From Flavobacterium dankookense (lineage in GTDB: Bacteria; Bacteroidota; Bacteroidia; Flavobacteriales; Flavobacteriaceae), in the NCBI RefSeq assembly GCF_004362665.1, contig NZ_SNXR01000001.1, positions 42,548 through 106,547 on the forward strand: a stretch of DNA of 64,000 nt, read 5' to 3'. This document shows positions 45,028 through 55,170 of the stretch, in pieces. The notes under the pieces are model-generated. The model saw nothing but the letters and a program-made list of their open reading frames with translations. It did no database searches and was not told the origin of the DNA. Position 1 is the stretch's first letter. Each line of letters opens with the position of its first letter. A program made the translations under genes and the position numbers.

Positions 45028-46416
45028 ATGAAATACGATATTATAGTTTTAGGAAGTGGTCCAGGCGGATATGTTACAGCTATTCGTGCATCACAATTGG
45101 GCTTTAAAGTAGCCGTAATAGAAAAAGAAAGCCTAGGCGGAATTTGCCTTAATTGGGGTTGTATTCCAACAAAAGCACTTTTAAAATCAGCTCAAGTATT
45201 TGATTACCTAAAACATGCTTCCGATTATGGATTAACCATTAAAGAATTTGACAAAGACTTTTCTGCTGTTGTAAAACGTTCACGTGATGTTGCCGATGGC
45301 ATGAGCAAAGGCGTTCAATTCTTAATGAAGAAAAATAAAATCGATGTTATTGATGGTTTTGGTAAAATAAAATCAGGCAAAAAAGTTGATGTTACTGCTG
45401 CTGACGGAAAAGTTACTGAATATTCTGCAGACCACATCATAATTGCTACTGGCGCACGTTCAAGAGAATTACCAAATCTTCCTCAAGATGGTGTAAAAGT
45501 TATTGGATACAGACAAGCAATGACTTTACCTACTCAACCAAAGAAAATGATTGTAGTTGGTTCTGGTGCAATTGGAGTTGAATTTGCACATTTCTATAAT
45601 TCAATGGGAACTGATGTGACTATTGTTGAATTTATGCCAAATATTGTTCCCGTTGAAGACGAAGATATTTCGAAACAAATGGAACGTTCTATGAAAAAAG
45701 CAGGTGTAAACATCATGACAAATGCTTCTGTAGAACGCATTGATACTACTGGAAATGGAGTAAAAGCTTATGTGAAAACAGCAAAAGGTGAAGAAGTTCT
45801 TGAAGCTGATATTTTACTTTCGGCTGTTGGAATTAAAACAAATATCGAAAATATTGGTCTTGAAGAAGTTGGAATTGCAACAGATAGAGACAAAATTTTA
45901 GTAAACGCGTACAACCAAACTAATGTTCCAGGATATTACGCTATTGGTGATGTAACTCCAGGTCAAGCTTTGGCTCACGTTGCTTCAGCAGAAGGAATTA
46001 ATTGTGTTGAAAAAATTGCAGGTTTACATGTAGAACCAATTGATTATGGAAATGTTCCAGGTTGTACTTATGCAACTCCAGAAATTGCTTCTGTTGGTTT
46101 AACAGAAAAACAAGCTAAAGAAAAAGGATACGAATTGAAAATTGGTAAATTCCCATTCTCAGCTTCTGGAAAAGCAAAAGCTTCTGGTGCTGCAGATGGA
46201 TTTGTAAAAGTAATTTTCGATGCAAAATATGGCGAATGGTTGGGTTGTCACATGATTGGTGCTGGCGTGACTGATATGATTGCTGAAGCAGTTGTAGCAA
46301 GAAAACTAGAAACTACAGGACACGAAATTCTAAAAGCAATTCATCCACACCCAACTATGAGTGAAGCGGTTATGGAAGCTGTAGCTGCTGCTTATGATGA
46401 AGTAATACATTTATAA
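45028..46416 (+). CDS. lpdA: Dihydrolipoyl dehydrogenase
   Basis: 462 residues. FAD motif GSGPGGYVTA, redox disulfide GGICLNWGCIPTKALL (Cys about 40 and 45), NAD motif VVGSGAIGVEFA, FAD-binding YAIGDV, and the dimerisation domain with HPHPTMSEAV supplying the catalytic His-Glu. E3 of 2-oxoacid dehydrogenase complexes or the glycine cleavage system. No E1 or E2 genes are adjacent. Single gene with terminator. Confidence 0.95.
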   Translation: MKYDIIVLGSGPGGYVTAIRASQLGFKVAVIEKESLGGICLNWGCIPTKALLKSAQVFDYLKHASDYGLTIKEFDKDFSAVVKRSRDVADGMSKGVQFLMKKNKIDVIDGFGKIKSGKKVDVTAADGKVTEYSADHIIIATGARSRELPNLPQDGVKVIGYRQAMTLPTQPKKMIVVGSGAIGVEFAHFYNSMGTDVTIVEFMPNIVPVEDEDISKQMERSMKKAGVNIMTNASVERIDTTGNGVKAYVKTAKGEEVLEADILLSAVGIKTNIENIGLEEVGIATDRDKILVNAYNQTNVPGYYAIGDVTPGQALAHVASAEGINCVEKIAGLHVEPIDYGNVPGCTYATPEIASVGLTEKQAKEKGYELKIGKFPFSASGKAKASGAADGFVKVIFDAKYGEWLGCHMIGAGVTDMIAEAVVARKLETTGHEILKAIHPHPTMSEAVMEAVAAAYDEVIHL

Positions 46417-46450
46417 GTACGAAGTTAGAAATATGAAGTACGAAATGATA

Positions 46451-46488
46451 AAAAAATCCGTCTTGTTAAAAAACAAGACGGATTTTTT
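46451..46488. terminator. Bidirectional terminator after lpdA
   Basis: 17-bp perfect stem AAAAAATCCGTCTTGTT / AACAAGACGGATTTTTT with an AAAA loop; it serves lpdA and the convergent gene ending at 46514. Confidence 0.92.
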
Positions 46489-46513
46489 GTTTTTTTTAAA
46501 TACCTAAAAAACT

Positions 46514-47215
46514 TTAGATATTTAATCCTTTAACTAATTTATATTCAGAAGAGTTGATTCCGTATTGGGATTGTACATAATCTTTTATACGTTGTGCTTT
46601 TTCTGATAGAGTTTTAAAAGCAGCTAGGCGTTGGTCTTGTTTTGGAGTTAAGATACCAAATGCTTCTGTAACATCATCGTTGCTTTTTTGTGCTAAAATT
46701 TTTAAATCAATTAGTTTGTCTAGTTTAATGGAGTCGTTGACTGGATTATAAACTAACTCTAATGCTTCTATATCATTAATTAGGTTTTGAAAATTGAGAA
46801 GAATACTTCCGTAAGATTGTTGAGAAACGCTGTGTGTTTCTTCGTCAACTTTTGCTTGACTTTTTAGCTTTACTCCTCTTATTTTTGCAACAAGTGATTT
46901 TGTTGTTAAATAGTTTGAGGAAGTTTTACCGAATTTAGCTCTAAAAAATGCATTAACAGGTGTTATTATCTTTTTGATTGATAATGGCGACTTTGTATAA
47001 ATTTCTCTTCTTTGTGCTACTACTTGTCGGTAGTTGAATAATGCTGTAGCCACTTGAGGATTAAGGTTTTCAGCTACTTCGATTGATTGTTGTAAATCAT
47101 CGATGCTAAATTCTCCTGTTTCAGGCTGGTAATTTGTAAAGCCACTAATTAGTGTTTTTAACTTTTTGGCTTTTTCAATTCTTGATCCAAAGGATCTTTC
47201 TGATTTGCTAAACAT
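46514..47215 (-). CDS. Predicted helical protein of unknown function
   Basis: 233 residues, no signal peptide and no membrane segment, mainly amphipathic helices, basic in the first two thirds. Motifs of note: FTNYQPETGEFSI, SYGSILLNFQNLI and YGINSSEYKLVKGL at the end. I do not recognise the family; similar cytoplasmic proteins exist in flavobacteria. Its upstream region carries the 21-bp-phased repeat array. Confidence 0.75.
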   Translation of the reverse strand: MFSKSERSFGSRIEKAKKLKTLISGFTNYQPETGEFSIDDLQQSIEVAENLNPQVATALFNYRQVVAQRREIYTKSPLSIKKIITPVNAFFRAKFGKTSSNYLTTKSLVAKIRGVKLKSQAKVDEETHSVSQQSYGSILLNFQNLINDIEALELVYNPVNDSIKLDKLIDLKILAQKSNDDVTEAFGILTPKQDQRLAAFKTLSEKAQRIKDYVQSQYGINSSEYKLVKGLNI

Positions 47216-47394
47216 GATTTTGTATTTTAAATATTAGATATTTTATCGAATACAAGTCGTATGCCATTTTTAGTACAATTTATATTTTTAACAGAAATTT
47301 GTGTTTTTAGAAATTTATGTGTTTGTATTTCACCAATAATTTGGATTAGTTAAACTCTATATTCATTGACTTGTTTATTGATTGCATTTACCTA

Positions 47395-47488
47395 TTCAAG
47401 GTTTACACTAGCCTGTTCAAGGTTTTTGTTTATCTATTCAAGGTTTTTGTTTAGGCGTTTAATTCATTCAATCGATTGTTCAAGGTTT
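47395..47488. repeat. Phased TTCAAGGTTT repeats, 21-bp period
   Basis: TTCAAGGTTT occurs at 47395, 47416, 47437 and 47479, spacings 21, 21 and 42, i.e. multiples of two helical turns. It lies in the 348-bp gap upstream of the minus-strand gene 46514-47215. Nothing else is recognisable in this gap apart from the terminator at 47528. Confidence 0.75.
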
Positions 47489-47527
47489 GTTTGAGGTTTA
47501 ACAATGATTACTTAAATATGAAAAATA

Positions 47528-47558
47528 AAATTCCCCGATTTGTTATGTCGGGGAATTT
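47528..47558 (-). terminator. Terminator after the T9SS beta-helix gene
   Basis: 11-bp perfect stem AAATTCCCCGA / TCGGGGAATTT with a 9-nt loop, just after the stop at 47564 on the minus strand. Confidence 0.85.
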
Positions 47559-47563
47559 GATGT

Positions 47564-49906
47564 TTACTTTTTAATTATTGTTTTTATAACTGTTGAATTG
47601 TCTTCGAACGTGGCTTGAACAATGTATAAGCCATCTCTTTCACTGGAGATATTGATATCTATTGCTTTTTTTGGCTCGTAGTTTTGTTCAAAAATTATTT
47701 TAGCCGTGTTTATATCACTTATTTTGATATTTTTAATTTTTTGTTCGCTTTGGCTTTCAACTATAAAAACTCCTGAGTTTGGATTAGGATATATTAAAAC
47801 TAATTCTTCTTCTGTTTTTTTAGTCTCCGTTTCTTGATTTGAATTAGCCATCCTGCTTTGTGCTCCTTGATTTACATATTCAATATCAGGACATGGATCT
47901 TGGATTTTTAAGTGAACTTTACTACCTGCTTTGAAATGCGCATTTGAAATTACTTTTATTTGTTTGCTTGCATTAGCGATTACGTCTGCGTTTACATCAG
48001 CAATATAGTTAGTACCTAAAGTTATGTTGTTTTTTATTAAATAACTTTTCGAAGTAGTGTCTGTTTGACTTTGAATTTGTTTGTCGTATTCAAGGTTTGG
48101 ACAGGTGAATTCGACAACAAAAACACTTAAATCAGGTAATGAATGGTGCACAGGATGAGTAAAGTCTATATTTAAAGTTCCGGTTGGAGCTTCAATTGCT
48201 GTTAATGTCATAGGAAATGAAATTACATTATTTTGAATTGTTCCTGTAATTTCAGTTCCAAAATAATTTTCAGCATCTTTAATCTTGTAGTATTTATTAT
48301 TAGGAATACTATAGCCATAAGAGGAAAAATCAACATTAATGGTACTATTTAAATCCGAACGTGGATTAAATATTGTAACATAAAAAACATTGGGATTGTA
48401 TTTATTTTGTTTAACAAAATTTTTTTGAGTTGATTCAGTTGCAGCCAGAGTATAAAGAATTTCAGGTATGACTTCAATGTTCCAACATCCAAGTCTAGTT
48501 GAATTTAATTCGTCATTATAAATAGATTTAAATTGAGGTAATTTATATCGTAAACCAGGAGTCACATTTGGGATTGGACTAATTATATTATACATGTTTT
48601 CAGCATGAAAATCAGTATAGTATTTATTATAATCAAAATCCCAATTTTTATTTAAGTAATCTGTAGGATTGATGAATGTTTGAAGTCTTTTGCCAAAATA
48701 AAAATTTTCCCTAAATGTTAAATTTGTATTGGATAGTAATGCTGCAATTCCCGCTGTACCCTTAAAAATGTTATTGTTTTTAATAGTAACTCCTGTAGAA
48801 TTTCCAACATATATACCTGAGACATGCGAATGATATGAATTTATATAAAAAACGTTTCTTTTAATTTCAACATCATGTGGATGGTTTACATTTGTAGTAT
48901 CGTAAGAAAAAACAAGCATATTAGCTGTGTCATCTCTTTGTGGACCACCATTATTTATAAGGACATTATCATAAACATCAAAGTTTTTTAAATAATCTAC
49001 TGTTGCACCAGGATTTTCTGCCGAAGACCAAATACCAATTCCTGAGTCGTAATTATTAATAAGTATATTATTTTCTAATCTTCTTCTCTTAAAAAGATCA
49101 ATATTTTGAGCATAAATTCCAAGACCCTTTCCCTCAATTTTGGGTGAACCATTACAGTTTTCATATAATCTTTGTATGTATCCGTTGTTATAAATTAAAC
49201 AACCATAAATTTCAGTATCTGCGGATGCTTTCCAAGAACCAATACCAGAACCAGGTAAATTTCGTATAACTAAATTGGAATATTTGTTAACAGTTTCAGC
49301 AAAATGATTGATACCCACTACTTGTTTGAAAGAATTACTACATAAAGGTGGATTAGCACTATGTGCTACAAGTAAACGATCAAAATCACCTAAAAATGTA
49401 ATTTCAAAATTATCATAGTGAATATATCCACTCTCCACATATAATACTGTATTATTATATGTACTTGAATTTTCTGCACTCACACTGTAAGTAGATAATT
49501 CTTCTTCAATAGTTGGTGGAATATAGTTTGGATCATTTTCTTGATTGTAAGGTGGACTGGGTGGTAATCGATTATTGTTAACGTTACCATTTAAAATAGC
49601 CCATTCACCAGGATATGATGCTATTCTAATATAATCTGTTTCAGTTCCAGAAAGATTTGAGTTACTAAGGTAACGACCTTTATAAACACCACCATGCAAC
49701 CAAACTGTATCTCCAGGTTGGATAACTCCGCCAGGATTATTCAAGGCATGTTGTAATGCCCAAGCTGTTTCAAATGATGTTCCATCTCCTGCGGTGCTAG
49801 TTTCGTTTTCTATTTGACTTGGATAGGGCTTTACATGCCATTCTCTGTATTGTGCTAAGGCTATATTAGCCCATAACAATGCTGTATAAAAAAGTATTTT
49901 TTTCAT
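47564..49906 (-). CDS. T9SS cargo with right-handed beta-helix
   Basis: 780 residues. Signal peptide (about 1-18), then a long parallel beta-helix region (about 35-450) with Asn-rich turns such as NNYDSGIGIW and GVTIKNNNIF. Beta-sandwich domains follow, and then a type A T9SS C-terminal domain (about 705-780, LIYPNPNSGVFIVES to the end KTIIKK). Secreted or surface-attached; a polysaccharide-binding or lyase-like role is possible, but no catalytic residues can be assigned. It lies 6 bp after the gene at 49913-50878, so the two form an operon. Confidence 0.88.
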   Translation of the reverse strand: MKKILFYTALLWANIALAQYREWHVKPYPSQIENETSTAGDGTSFETAWALQHALNNPGGVIQPGDTVWLHGGVYKGRYLSNSNLSGTETDYIRIASYPGEWAILNGNVNNNRLPPSPPYNQENDPNYIPPTIEEELSTYSVSAENSSTYNNTVLYVESGYIHYDNFEITFLGDFDRLLVAHSANPPLCSNSFKQVVGINHFAETVNKYSNLVIRNLPGSGIGSWKASADTEIYGCLIYNNGYIQRLYENCNGSPKIEGKGLGIYAQNIDLFKRRRLENNILINNYDSGIGIWSSAENPGATVDYLKNFDVYDNVLINNGGPQRDDTANMLVFSYDTTNVNHPHDVEIKRNVFYINSYHSHVSGIYVGNSTGVTIKNNNIFKGTAGIAALLSNTNLTFRENFYFGKRLQTFINPTDYLNKNWDFDYNKYYTDFHAENMYNIISPIPNVTPGLRYKLPQFKSIYNDELNSTRLGCWNIEVIPEILYTLAATESTQKNFVKQNKYNPNVFYVTIFNPRSDLNSTINVDFSSYGYSIPNNKYYKIKDAENYFGTEITGTIQNNVISFPMTLTAIEAPTGTLNIDFTHPVHHSLPDLSVFVVEFTCPNLEYDKQIQSQTDTTSKSYLIKNNITLGTNYIADVNADVIANASKQIKVISNAHFKAGSKVHLKIQDPCPDIEYVNQGAQSRMANSNQETETKKTEEELVLIYPNPNSGVFIVESQSEQKIKNIKISDINTAKIIFEQNYEPKKAIDINISSERDGLYIVQATFEDNSTVIKTIIKK

Positions 49907-49912
49907 CAGTTG

Positions 49913-50878
49913 TTATTTTTTAGCAATTAAATCTTTTACTAGTTGTTTTAGCTCTTCGATTTCTTGAGTTTGTTTTTCGTTAACTTTATTTTGCTCAATT
50001 ATGTATAGCGTTAATTCTTCAATTTTTTCTTGTTGAATTTTAGCCATTTCACCTAGTTCTATTCCTTCTTCTTTTACTTGTTTTGCTGATGGAACATTAG
50101 GTAAGTGACCATTGTCATTGATAAATTGTTCTACTTCTTTTAATGATTTAAGTTTATAGTCTTTTAAGAATACATAATCTGCCCATGTTGTACTCACTCG
50201 AACTTCTTCAGCTAATATTCCTCCTTTTACAAAAAGCTTATAATTAGATACATCAACTCCGCCTGAAGTTGTTGGAAAGACAGTAAAATCTCCAATTCCA
50301 ACTCTACCATTATCTTCAGCAGAAATAGACATGATATAATTAAATGGGCTTGGTTCTCCAATAATTTGAGTAGCAAAAACATCTCCTTGTAAAAAAAGTA
50401 AACTATTGCCATTTAATCCAACTTTTCTAGTTCCTGCTAAGTTCCTAGAGTCTTTATAAAAATCATATGGTCTGTTCATTTTAACATTACCTGATTGATC
50501 TACATATAGAAAACTATCTCTTAAATCTAATTGATTTAAAGAACCTAACAAGTTTTTAAATTTTAAACCAGATGTATTTGATACACCACTTGCCAGTTCT
50601 AACTTAGCTGTAGGAGCATTTGTTCCAATGCCGACATTTCCTTCAATAATGGCACCATTTGTAGGCGAAGCTGTAGTGCCAGAATAATTAACTCCTATTG
50701 AAACACCTCCTTCAACATCTAATTTTGATTTAGGCGTATTAGTTCCGATACCCACATTAGTATTAGTTGTAGGGCTATTAGATAAAACATTAGTTGCACC
50801 ACCTGTACTGGTATTAATTTGTGCATTCCCATTTGATAAAAAAATTAAAAAAAGGATTAAAAAAGATTTAGTTTTCAT
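49913..50878 (-). CDS. Exported fibre-like protein with coiled-coil C-terminus
   Basis: 321 residues. Signal peptide (about 1-19), repeats of the NVGIGTNxPxxKLxxxxG motif (about 40-115), a beta-rich middle, then the module NGHLPNVPSAKQVKEEGIEL leading into a coiled coil (about 275-318). This pattern is common in Bacteroidota and resembles the C-terminal trimerisation regions of tail-fibre-like proteins. Probably trimeric and outside the cell or in the periplasm. First gene of an operon with the T9SS beta-helix gene. Confidence 0.82.
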   Translation of the reverse strand: MKTKSFLILFLIFLSNGNAQINTSTGGATNVLSNSPTTNTNVGIGTNTPKSKLDVEGGVSIGVNYSGTTASPTNGAIIEGNVGIGTNAPTAKLELASGVSNTSGLKFKNLLGSLNQLDLRDSFLYVDQSGNVKMNRPYDFYKDSRNLAGTRKVGLNGNSLLFLQGDVFATQIIGEPSPFNYIMSISAEDNGRVGIGDFTVFPTTSGGVDVSNYKLFVKGGILAEEVRVSTTWADYVFLKDYKLKSLKEVEQFINDNGHLPNVPSAKQVKEEGIELGEMAKIQQEKIEELTLYIIEQNKVNEKQTQEIEELKQLVKDLIAKK

Positions 50879-50973
50879 AAAATAAGTTATTAATTGTTAA
50901 TTTCTTAAATTTAATAAATTTATTAAATGAAAATTGTATTGTTAATAATTTAATTTTTGACAAAATTTTAGAC

Positions 50974-51011
50974 AAAAAAAAAGCCGAAACAAATGTTTCG
51001 GCTTTTTTTTT
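50974..51011. terminator. Terminator after the T9SS gene 51025-52485
   Basis: 17-bp stem (AAAAAAAAAGCCGAAAC with GTTTCGGCTTTTTTTTT) and a 4-nt loop, with T-run on the minus strand; it can act in both directions. Confidence 0.9.
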
Positions 51012-51024
51012 ATACTTTAAAAAA

Positions 51025-52485
51025 TTATTCTTTAATAACTTTTTTAGTTGCTGTACCTTGATCTGTAACAACTTTCATCAAGTAAACTCCAGCAGATAAA
51101 TCACTAATAGAAACTTGTCCTTCAGCAGCATTTATCATTTGTGTTTTAACAACTCTACCGTTTAAATCCGACATTTCAATTGAATTAACAACAGCATTTA
51201 AGTTGTTGTTTATATAAATGATATTTTTAGTTGGATTAGGGTAAACAGATAAATTAGATGCTAAGAATTCGTTATTTGATAAAACTGAAGTCATACTTAC
51301 TGTATCTAATCTTAAAGAAGTAGCAGTAGTGACAATTGGTGAAGCATTATTAAAAATAAAATAATATGTTCCAGCAGTTGTTGCTGTAAATGTTCTAGTT
51401 TGAGAAACATAAGTAACACCAGATACAGTAATATTTGCACCTAATTGAGTTGCTCCAATTAAATTAGTATCTGTATTAGCCCATACTTTTAGGGTTTGTG
51501 GACTACCTGTAGCTGCACCTAATCTTGTAAAGAAAGTTAAAGTTACTTGTTCATTTGCTTGTAAAGAAATTGCTCTTGAAAATAGACTGTCGTCTACAGC
51601 TTCTGTAGTACTTGAAAAACTAAAATAATAATTTGTTGAACCTCCTTGAGCACCATTAGCAGCATTACCTAGTGACCAAGAACCTCCTGAACTAGTAAAA
51701 CCATCCGCAAATTGAGGAGTTTCAAATCCATTAGAATATGGTAAAACATCTGCCAAATAAATTTTAAATGGTCCAATCCAACCACTTTGTTCCAATGTAC
51801 CGCAGTTACTTCTAAGATAATAATCAATAATTCCACTTGATGTCAACCCAGTTAAATTTGTTGTAACAGCGGCAGTTACATTTACTGTTGTGCCCGAACC
51901 AAGAACAAAGTCTTCATCACCATATTGAACATCATAACCAGCTGGAACACCTATGGCTTCTGTCCAATTGACGTTTGCAGAAGTTGTAGTAATAGCCGTT
52001 GGATTAAAAACAGCAAAATCATTTGGTCTCACACATGTGGAAGGAGTGAAATTAAAATCAAAACTAAAAGCCGCATCTGACCAACCATCATCCCATACTA
52101 TATAATAAGCTTGTCCTGCTTGTACAGGGAAAGTCAATGTAGTTAAATAATTTGTCCCAGAAACATCATCTGAACCGTTATAACACTGATAACCTGTACA
52201 TGAACCTGTTGTAGTAATAATTGAAACAGTTGTGTCGCCTCCAGCATTTGCAACTAAATCGGATGACACTGTTACTTCACCATTTGCTGATGGTGTATAA
52301 ACATACCACATAGCATTTTGAGTAGCGTTTGTTGTACCTGCACAATTTCCTAAAAAAGTTCCTGTTATTGTTGGAACTGAAATTGTTCCGTTAGTTGTAA
52401 TTGCAATTGCGTTTGCACAATCAGCTTGTGCATGCACATTAAAGTAACTGAATAAAACAGTTAAAGAAAGTAATAATTTTTTCAT
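51025..52485 (-). CDS. T9SS type A cargo with fibronectin III-like domain
   Basis: 486 residues. Signal peptide (about 1-19), a beta domain with paired cysteines (DCANAIAI, GNCAG), an FN3-like domain (about 155-240, ITTTSANVNWTEA), a choice-of-anchor/MAM-like jelly-roll (about 250-400), and a type A T9SS C-terminal domain (LSVYPNPTKNIIYIN to GVYLMKVVT). Secreted or attached to the surface, probably adhesive. A TATATTTG -7 element lies at 52509-52516 on the minus strand. Confidence 0.9.
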   Translation of the reverse strand: MKKLLLSLTVLFSYFNVHAQADCANAIAITTNGTISVPTITGTFLGNCAGTTNATQNAMWYVYTPSANGEVTVSSDLVANAGGDTTVSIITTTGSCTGYQCYNGSDDVSGTNYLTTLTFPVQAGQAYYIVWDDGWSDAAFSFDFNFTPSTCVRPNDFAVFNPTAITTTSANVNWTEAIGVPAGYDVQYGDEDFVLGSGTTVNVTAAVTTNLTGLTSSGIIDYYLRSNCGTLEQSGWIGPFKIYLADVLPYSNGFETPQFADGFTSSGGSWSLGNAANGAQGGSTNYYFSFSSTTEAVDDSLFSRAISLQANEQVTLTFFTRLGAATGSPQTLKVWANTDTNLIGATQLGANITVSGVTYVSQTRTFTATTAGTYYFIFNNASPIVTTATSLRLDTVSMTSVLSNNEFLASNLSVYPNPTKNIIYINNNLNAVVNSIEMSDLNGRVVKTQMINAAEGQVSISDLSAGVYLMKVVTDQGTATKKVIKE

Positions 52486-52543
52486 AAAGTAGTTTTTTAA
52501 TTGAAGTACAAATATAATAAAGTAATTTAAAAATAATAATTAT

Positions 52544-53809
52544 TTAACTTTCTTTTTCCCATTTTCCTACTACAGTTGTTGCTAATGCATTTCCTAGAAC
52601 ATTGGTTGCACTTCTAAACATATCACAAAAATGGTCTATTGGAAGAATTAGTGCAATTCCTTCTATTGGAATATCAAACATGCCGCAAGTTGCTGCAACA
52701 ACTACTAAACTGGCTCTTGGAACTCCTGCAATTCCTTTACTGGTAAGCATTAACACTAACAACATCGTCATTTGTGTTGGTAAATCTAAATGAACGCCAT
52801 ACGCTTGAGCAATGAAAATACTAGCAAAAGTCATGTACATCATACTTCCGTCTAGATTGAATGAATAGCCAAGCGGTAACATAAAGGATACAATTTTGTC
52901 TTTTACTCCTAATCGTTCTAATTCTTCAGTTAGTTTTGGGAAAACGGCTTCACTACTTGTTGTTCCAAAGGCAATGATTAACGGGCCAACTATTCGTTTT
53001 AATAAAGTAGTCATGTGGCCTTTTAAAAATAAATATCCAACCAATAATAAAACTACCCATAGAGAAGAAATTCCGACTAAGAATGAACCGAAAAATTTAG
53101 CATAAGTAATTAATAATTCTTGTAAATCTCTTATTGCAAATACACCAGCAATGGCTCCAAAAACGCCTAGCGGAGCAAATTTCATAACATAATTTACCAT
53201 TTTTAGAATGATATGCGAAATAACATCTAACGCTTTTACTACTGGTTTAGCATGATCTCCAATTGATGCTGCAGCTAAACCGAAGAAGATTGAAAAAATT
53301 ACAATTTGAAGAATTTCGTTGGTGGCTAATGCTTCAAAAACACTTTTTGGGATGATGTGTTCGACAAAATTTTGAGCCGAAAAAACTTTAGTTTTGTCTG
53401 TTACTTCTGATGCAGTAGCAACATCTACATCGGTAAGATTTAATCCAACTCCAGGTTGCAAAATATTTATCCAAAATAATCCGATTAATAAAGAAACAAA
53501 TGATGCTGTGAAAAACCATCCCATTGCCTTTCCTCCTATTCGTCCAACGGATTTTATATCGCCGAGTTTTGCAATTCCTACTACTAATGTTGTGATTACT
53601 AATGGTGCAATAATCATTTGAACTAATCGAATGAAGATGGTTGCCAACATTTTTATTTTGTCGCTAAAGTTTTTGGCAAATTCGGCATCAAAGTTATTAT
53701 GAATGTAAATTCCGAGAACTGCTCCAAGAAGCATGGCAATTAGTATTTGAACGGTTAAATTGCTGAGGAATGATTTTTTTGGTTCGTGATTGTTTTCGGT
53801 AGTGTTCAT
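52544..53809 (-). CDS. Dicarboxylate/amino acid:cation symporter (DAACS)
   Basis: 421 residues, about eight membrane helices and two re-entrant hairpins. Motifs: FGTTSSEAVFP (first hairpin), GYSFNLDGSMMY (Na+ and substrate site) and SKGIAGVPRASLVV (second hairpin). Inner-membrane uptake of glutamate, aspartate or C4-dicarboxylates coupled to Na+ or H+. Single gene. Confidence 0.93.
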   Translation of the reverse strand: MNTTENNHEPKKSFLSNLTVQILIAMLLGAVLGIYIHNNFDAEFAKNFSDKIKMLATIFIRLVQMIIAPLVITTLVVGIAKLGDIKSVGRIGGKAMGWFFTASFVSLLIGLFWINILQPGVGLNLTDVDVATASEVTDKTKVFSAQNFVEHIIPKSVFEALATNEILQIVIFSIFFGLAAASIGDHAKPVVKALDVISHIILKMVNYVMKFAPLGVFGAIAGVFAIRDLQELLITYAKFFGSFLVGISSLWVVLLLVGYLFLKGHMTTLLKRIVGPLIIAFGTTSSEAVFPKLTEELERLGVKDKIVSFMLPLGYSFNLDGSMMYMTFASIFIAQAYGVHLDLPTQMTMLLVLMLTSKGIAGVPRASLVVVAATCGMFDIPIEGIALILPIDHFCDMFRSATNVLGNALATTVVGKWEKES

Positions 53810-53825
53810 ATCGATTGTTTTGTGT

Positions 53826-53970
53826 TAGCCCAGATAGTAGTGGAAAGCTTTGTGAAGGAAAACACTATTTTTTCTTGGTTAAAAACTGCGACCAACGGAA
53901 GCACGTTTTTGGCCTTAGAAAAAAAGTGTTTTGCAAACAAACTTGCAAGGAATAGCTGGAATTGCTTCTA
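53826..53970 (+). repeat. Dispersed intergenic element, copy 3
   Basis: Begins TAGCCCAGATAGTAGTGGAA and ends with AATAGCTGGAATTGCTTC at the aroC stop. The head is the same as in copy 1 (read on the minus strand) and similar to copy 2. No gene in it. Confidence 0.7.
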
Positions 53971-55038
53971 ATAATTTGATTTATTGATTTTGTTTATTAA
54001 GTAAAAGTCGGCTAAGACAATTGCTGCCATTGCTTCTACAATTGGCACTGCTCTTGGCACAACACACGGATCGTGACGCCCTTTTCCTTGTTGTTCTATA
54101 ATGGTATTTTGATTGGTTAAAACTTCTTGTTTTTGGATTAATGTAGCTACGGGTTTGAAGGCTACGCGAAAATAAATATCCATTCCGTTGGAAATTCCGC
54201 CTTGAATTCCACCAGAGAGATTACTCTTTGTTGTTCCGTCTTCGTTGTACAAGTCGTTGTGTTCACTGCCTTTCATTCGTGCGCCACAAAATCCGCTGCC
54301 GTATTCAAAACCGTGAACGGCATTGATGGACAACATGGCTTTTCCTAGTTCGGCATGGAGTTTATCGAAAACGGGTTCGCCCAATCCGATGGGAACATTT
54401 TGGATGACGCAGGTTATTGTTCCGCCAACGGTATCGCCTTGTTTTTTTATTTCTTTAATGTAAGCTTCCATTTTTTCGGCAGAAGCCAAATCGGGACAAC
54501 GAACAGCATTTGTTTCGGTTAATGAAAAATCTAAATCTTGATAGGGTTTGTCTATAAAAATTTCGCCAACTGATGATACAAAAGCGTTGATTTTTATTTC
54601 GGAAATTACTTGTTTTGCGATTGCTCCAGCAACAACACGAGAAGCGGTTTCGCGAGCCGAACTTCTTCCGCCACCGCGATAATCGCGAATTCCATATTTT
54701 TTTTCATAGACATAATCGGCATGACTTGGTCGATAGGTATCTTTTATATGTGAATAATCATCCGACTTTTGATTGGTATTTGGAATGATAAAACCTATTG
54801 GTGTTCCGGTTGTTTTTCCTTCAAAAATTCCAGAAAGAAATTGCACTTCGTCTTCTTCTTTTCGCTGAGTAACTATTGTGGATTGACCTGGTTTACGGCG
54901 TTGCATTTCTTTTTGAATGGCATCCAAATCGATTTGAATTCCTGCAGGACAACCGTCAATAATTCCGCCAAGTGCTTCACCGTGTGATTCGCCAAATGTG
55001 GTGATTCTAAAAAGTGTTCCGTAACTATTTCCTGCCAT
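53968..55038 (-). CDS. aroC: Chorismate synthase
   Basis: 356 residues from ATG 55038 (MAGNSYG); an upstream ATG at 55068 would add 10 residues not found in the family. Motifs [29 protein letters not shown] and [15 protein letters not shown]. Last step of the shikimate pathway, making chorismate from EPSP. Chorismate is also the substrate of the isochorismate synthase encoded at 57512. Confidence 0.97.
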   Translation of the reverse strand: MAGNSYGTLFRITTFGESHGEALGGIIDGCPAGIQIDLDAIQKEMQRRKPGQSTIVTQRKEEDEVQFLSGIFEGKTTGTPIGFIIPNTNQKSDDYSHIKDTYRPSHADYVYEKKYGIRDYRGGGRSSARETASRVVAGAIAKQVISEIKINAFVSSVGEIFIDKPYQDLDFSLTETNAVRCPDLASAEKMEAYIKEIKKQGDTVGGTITCVIQNVPIGLGEPVFDKLHAELGKAMLSINAVHGFEYGSGFCGARMKGSEHNDLYNEDGTTKSNLSGGIQGGISNGMDIYFRVAFKPVATLIQKQEVLTNQNTIIEQQGKGRHDPCVVPRAVPIVEAMAAIVLADFYLINKINKSNY

Positions 55039-55170
55039 ATCAGAATTGTTTTGAACAAATATAAACATTGTAAAGTGTTATTAAAATAATATTGATTCAA
55101 AACTTAATAATAGGATAAAATCCAATTAACATGAATTCAGCTAATTTGTAAAACTTTAAATCGAAACAAC

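Noticed and set aside
47395..47488. Repeats of 21-bp period as a CRISPR array
   Set aside because: The repeated core is only 10 bp, the spacers are 11 bp or irregular, and no cas genes are present.
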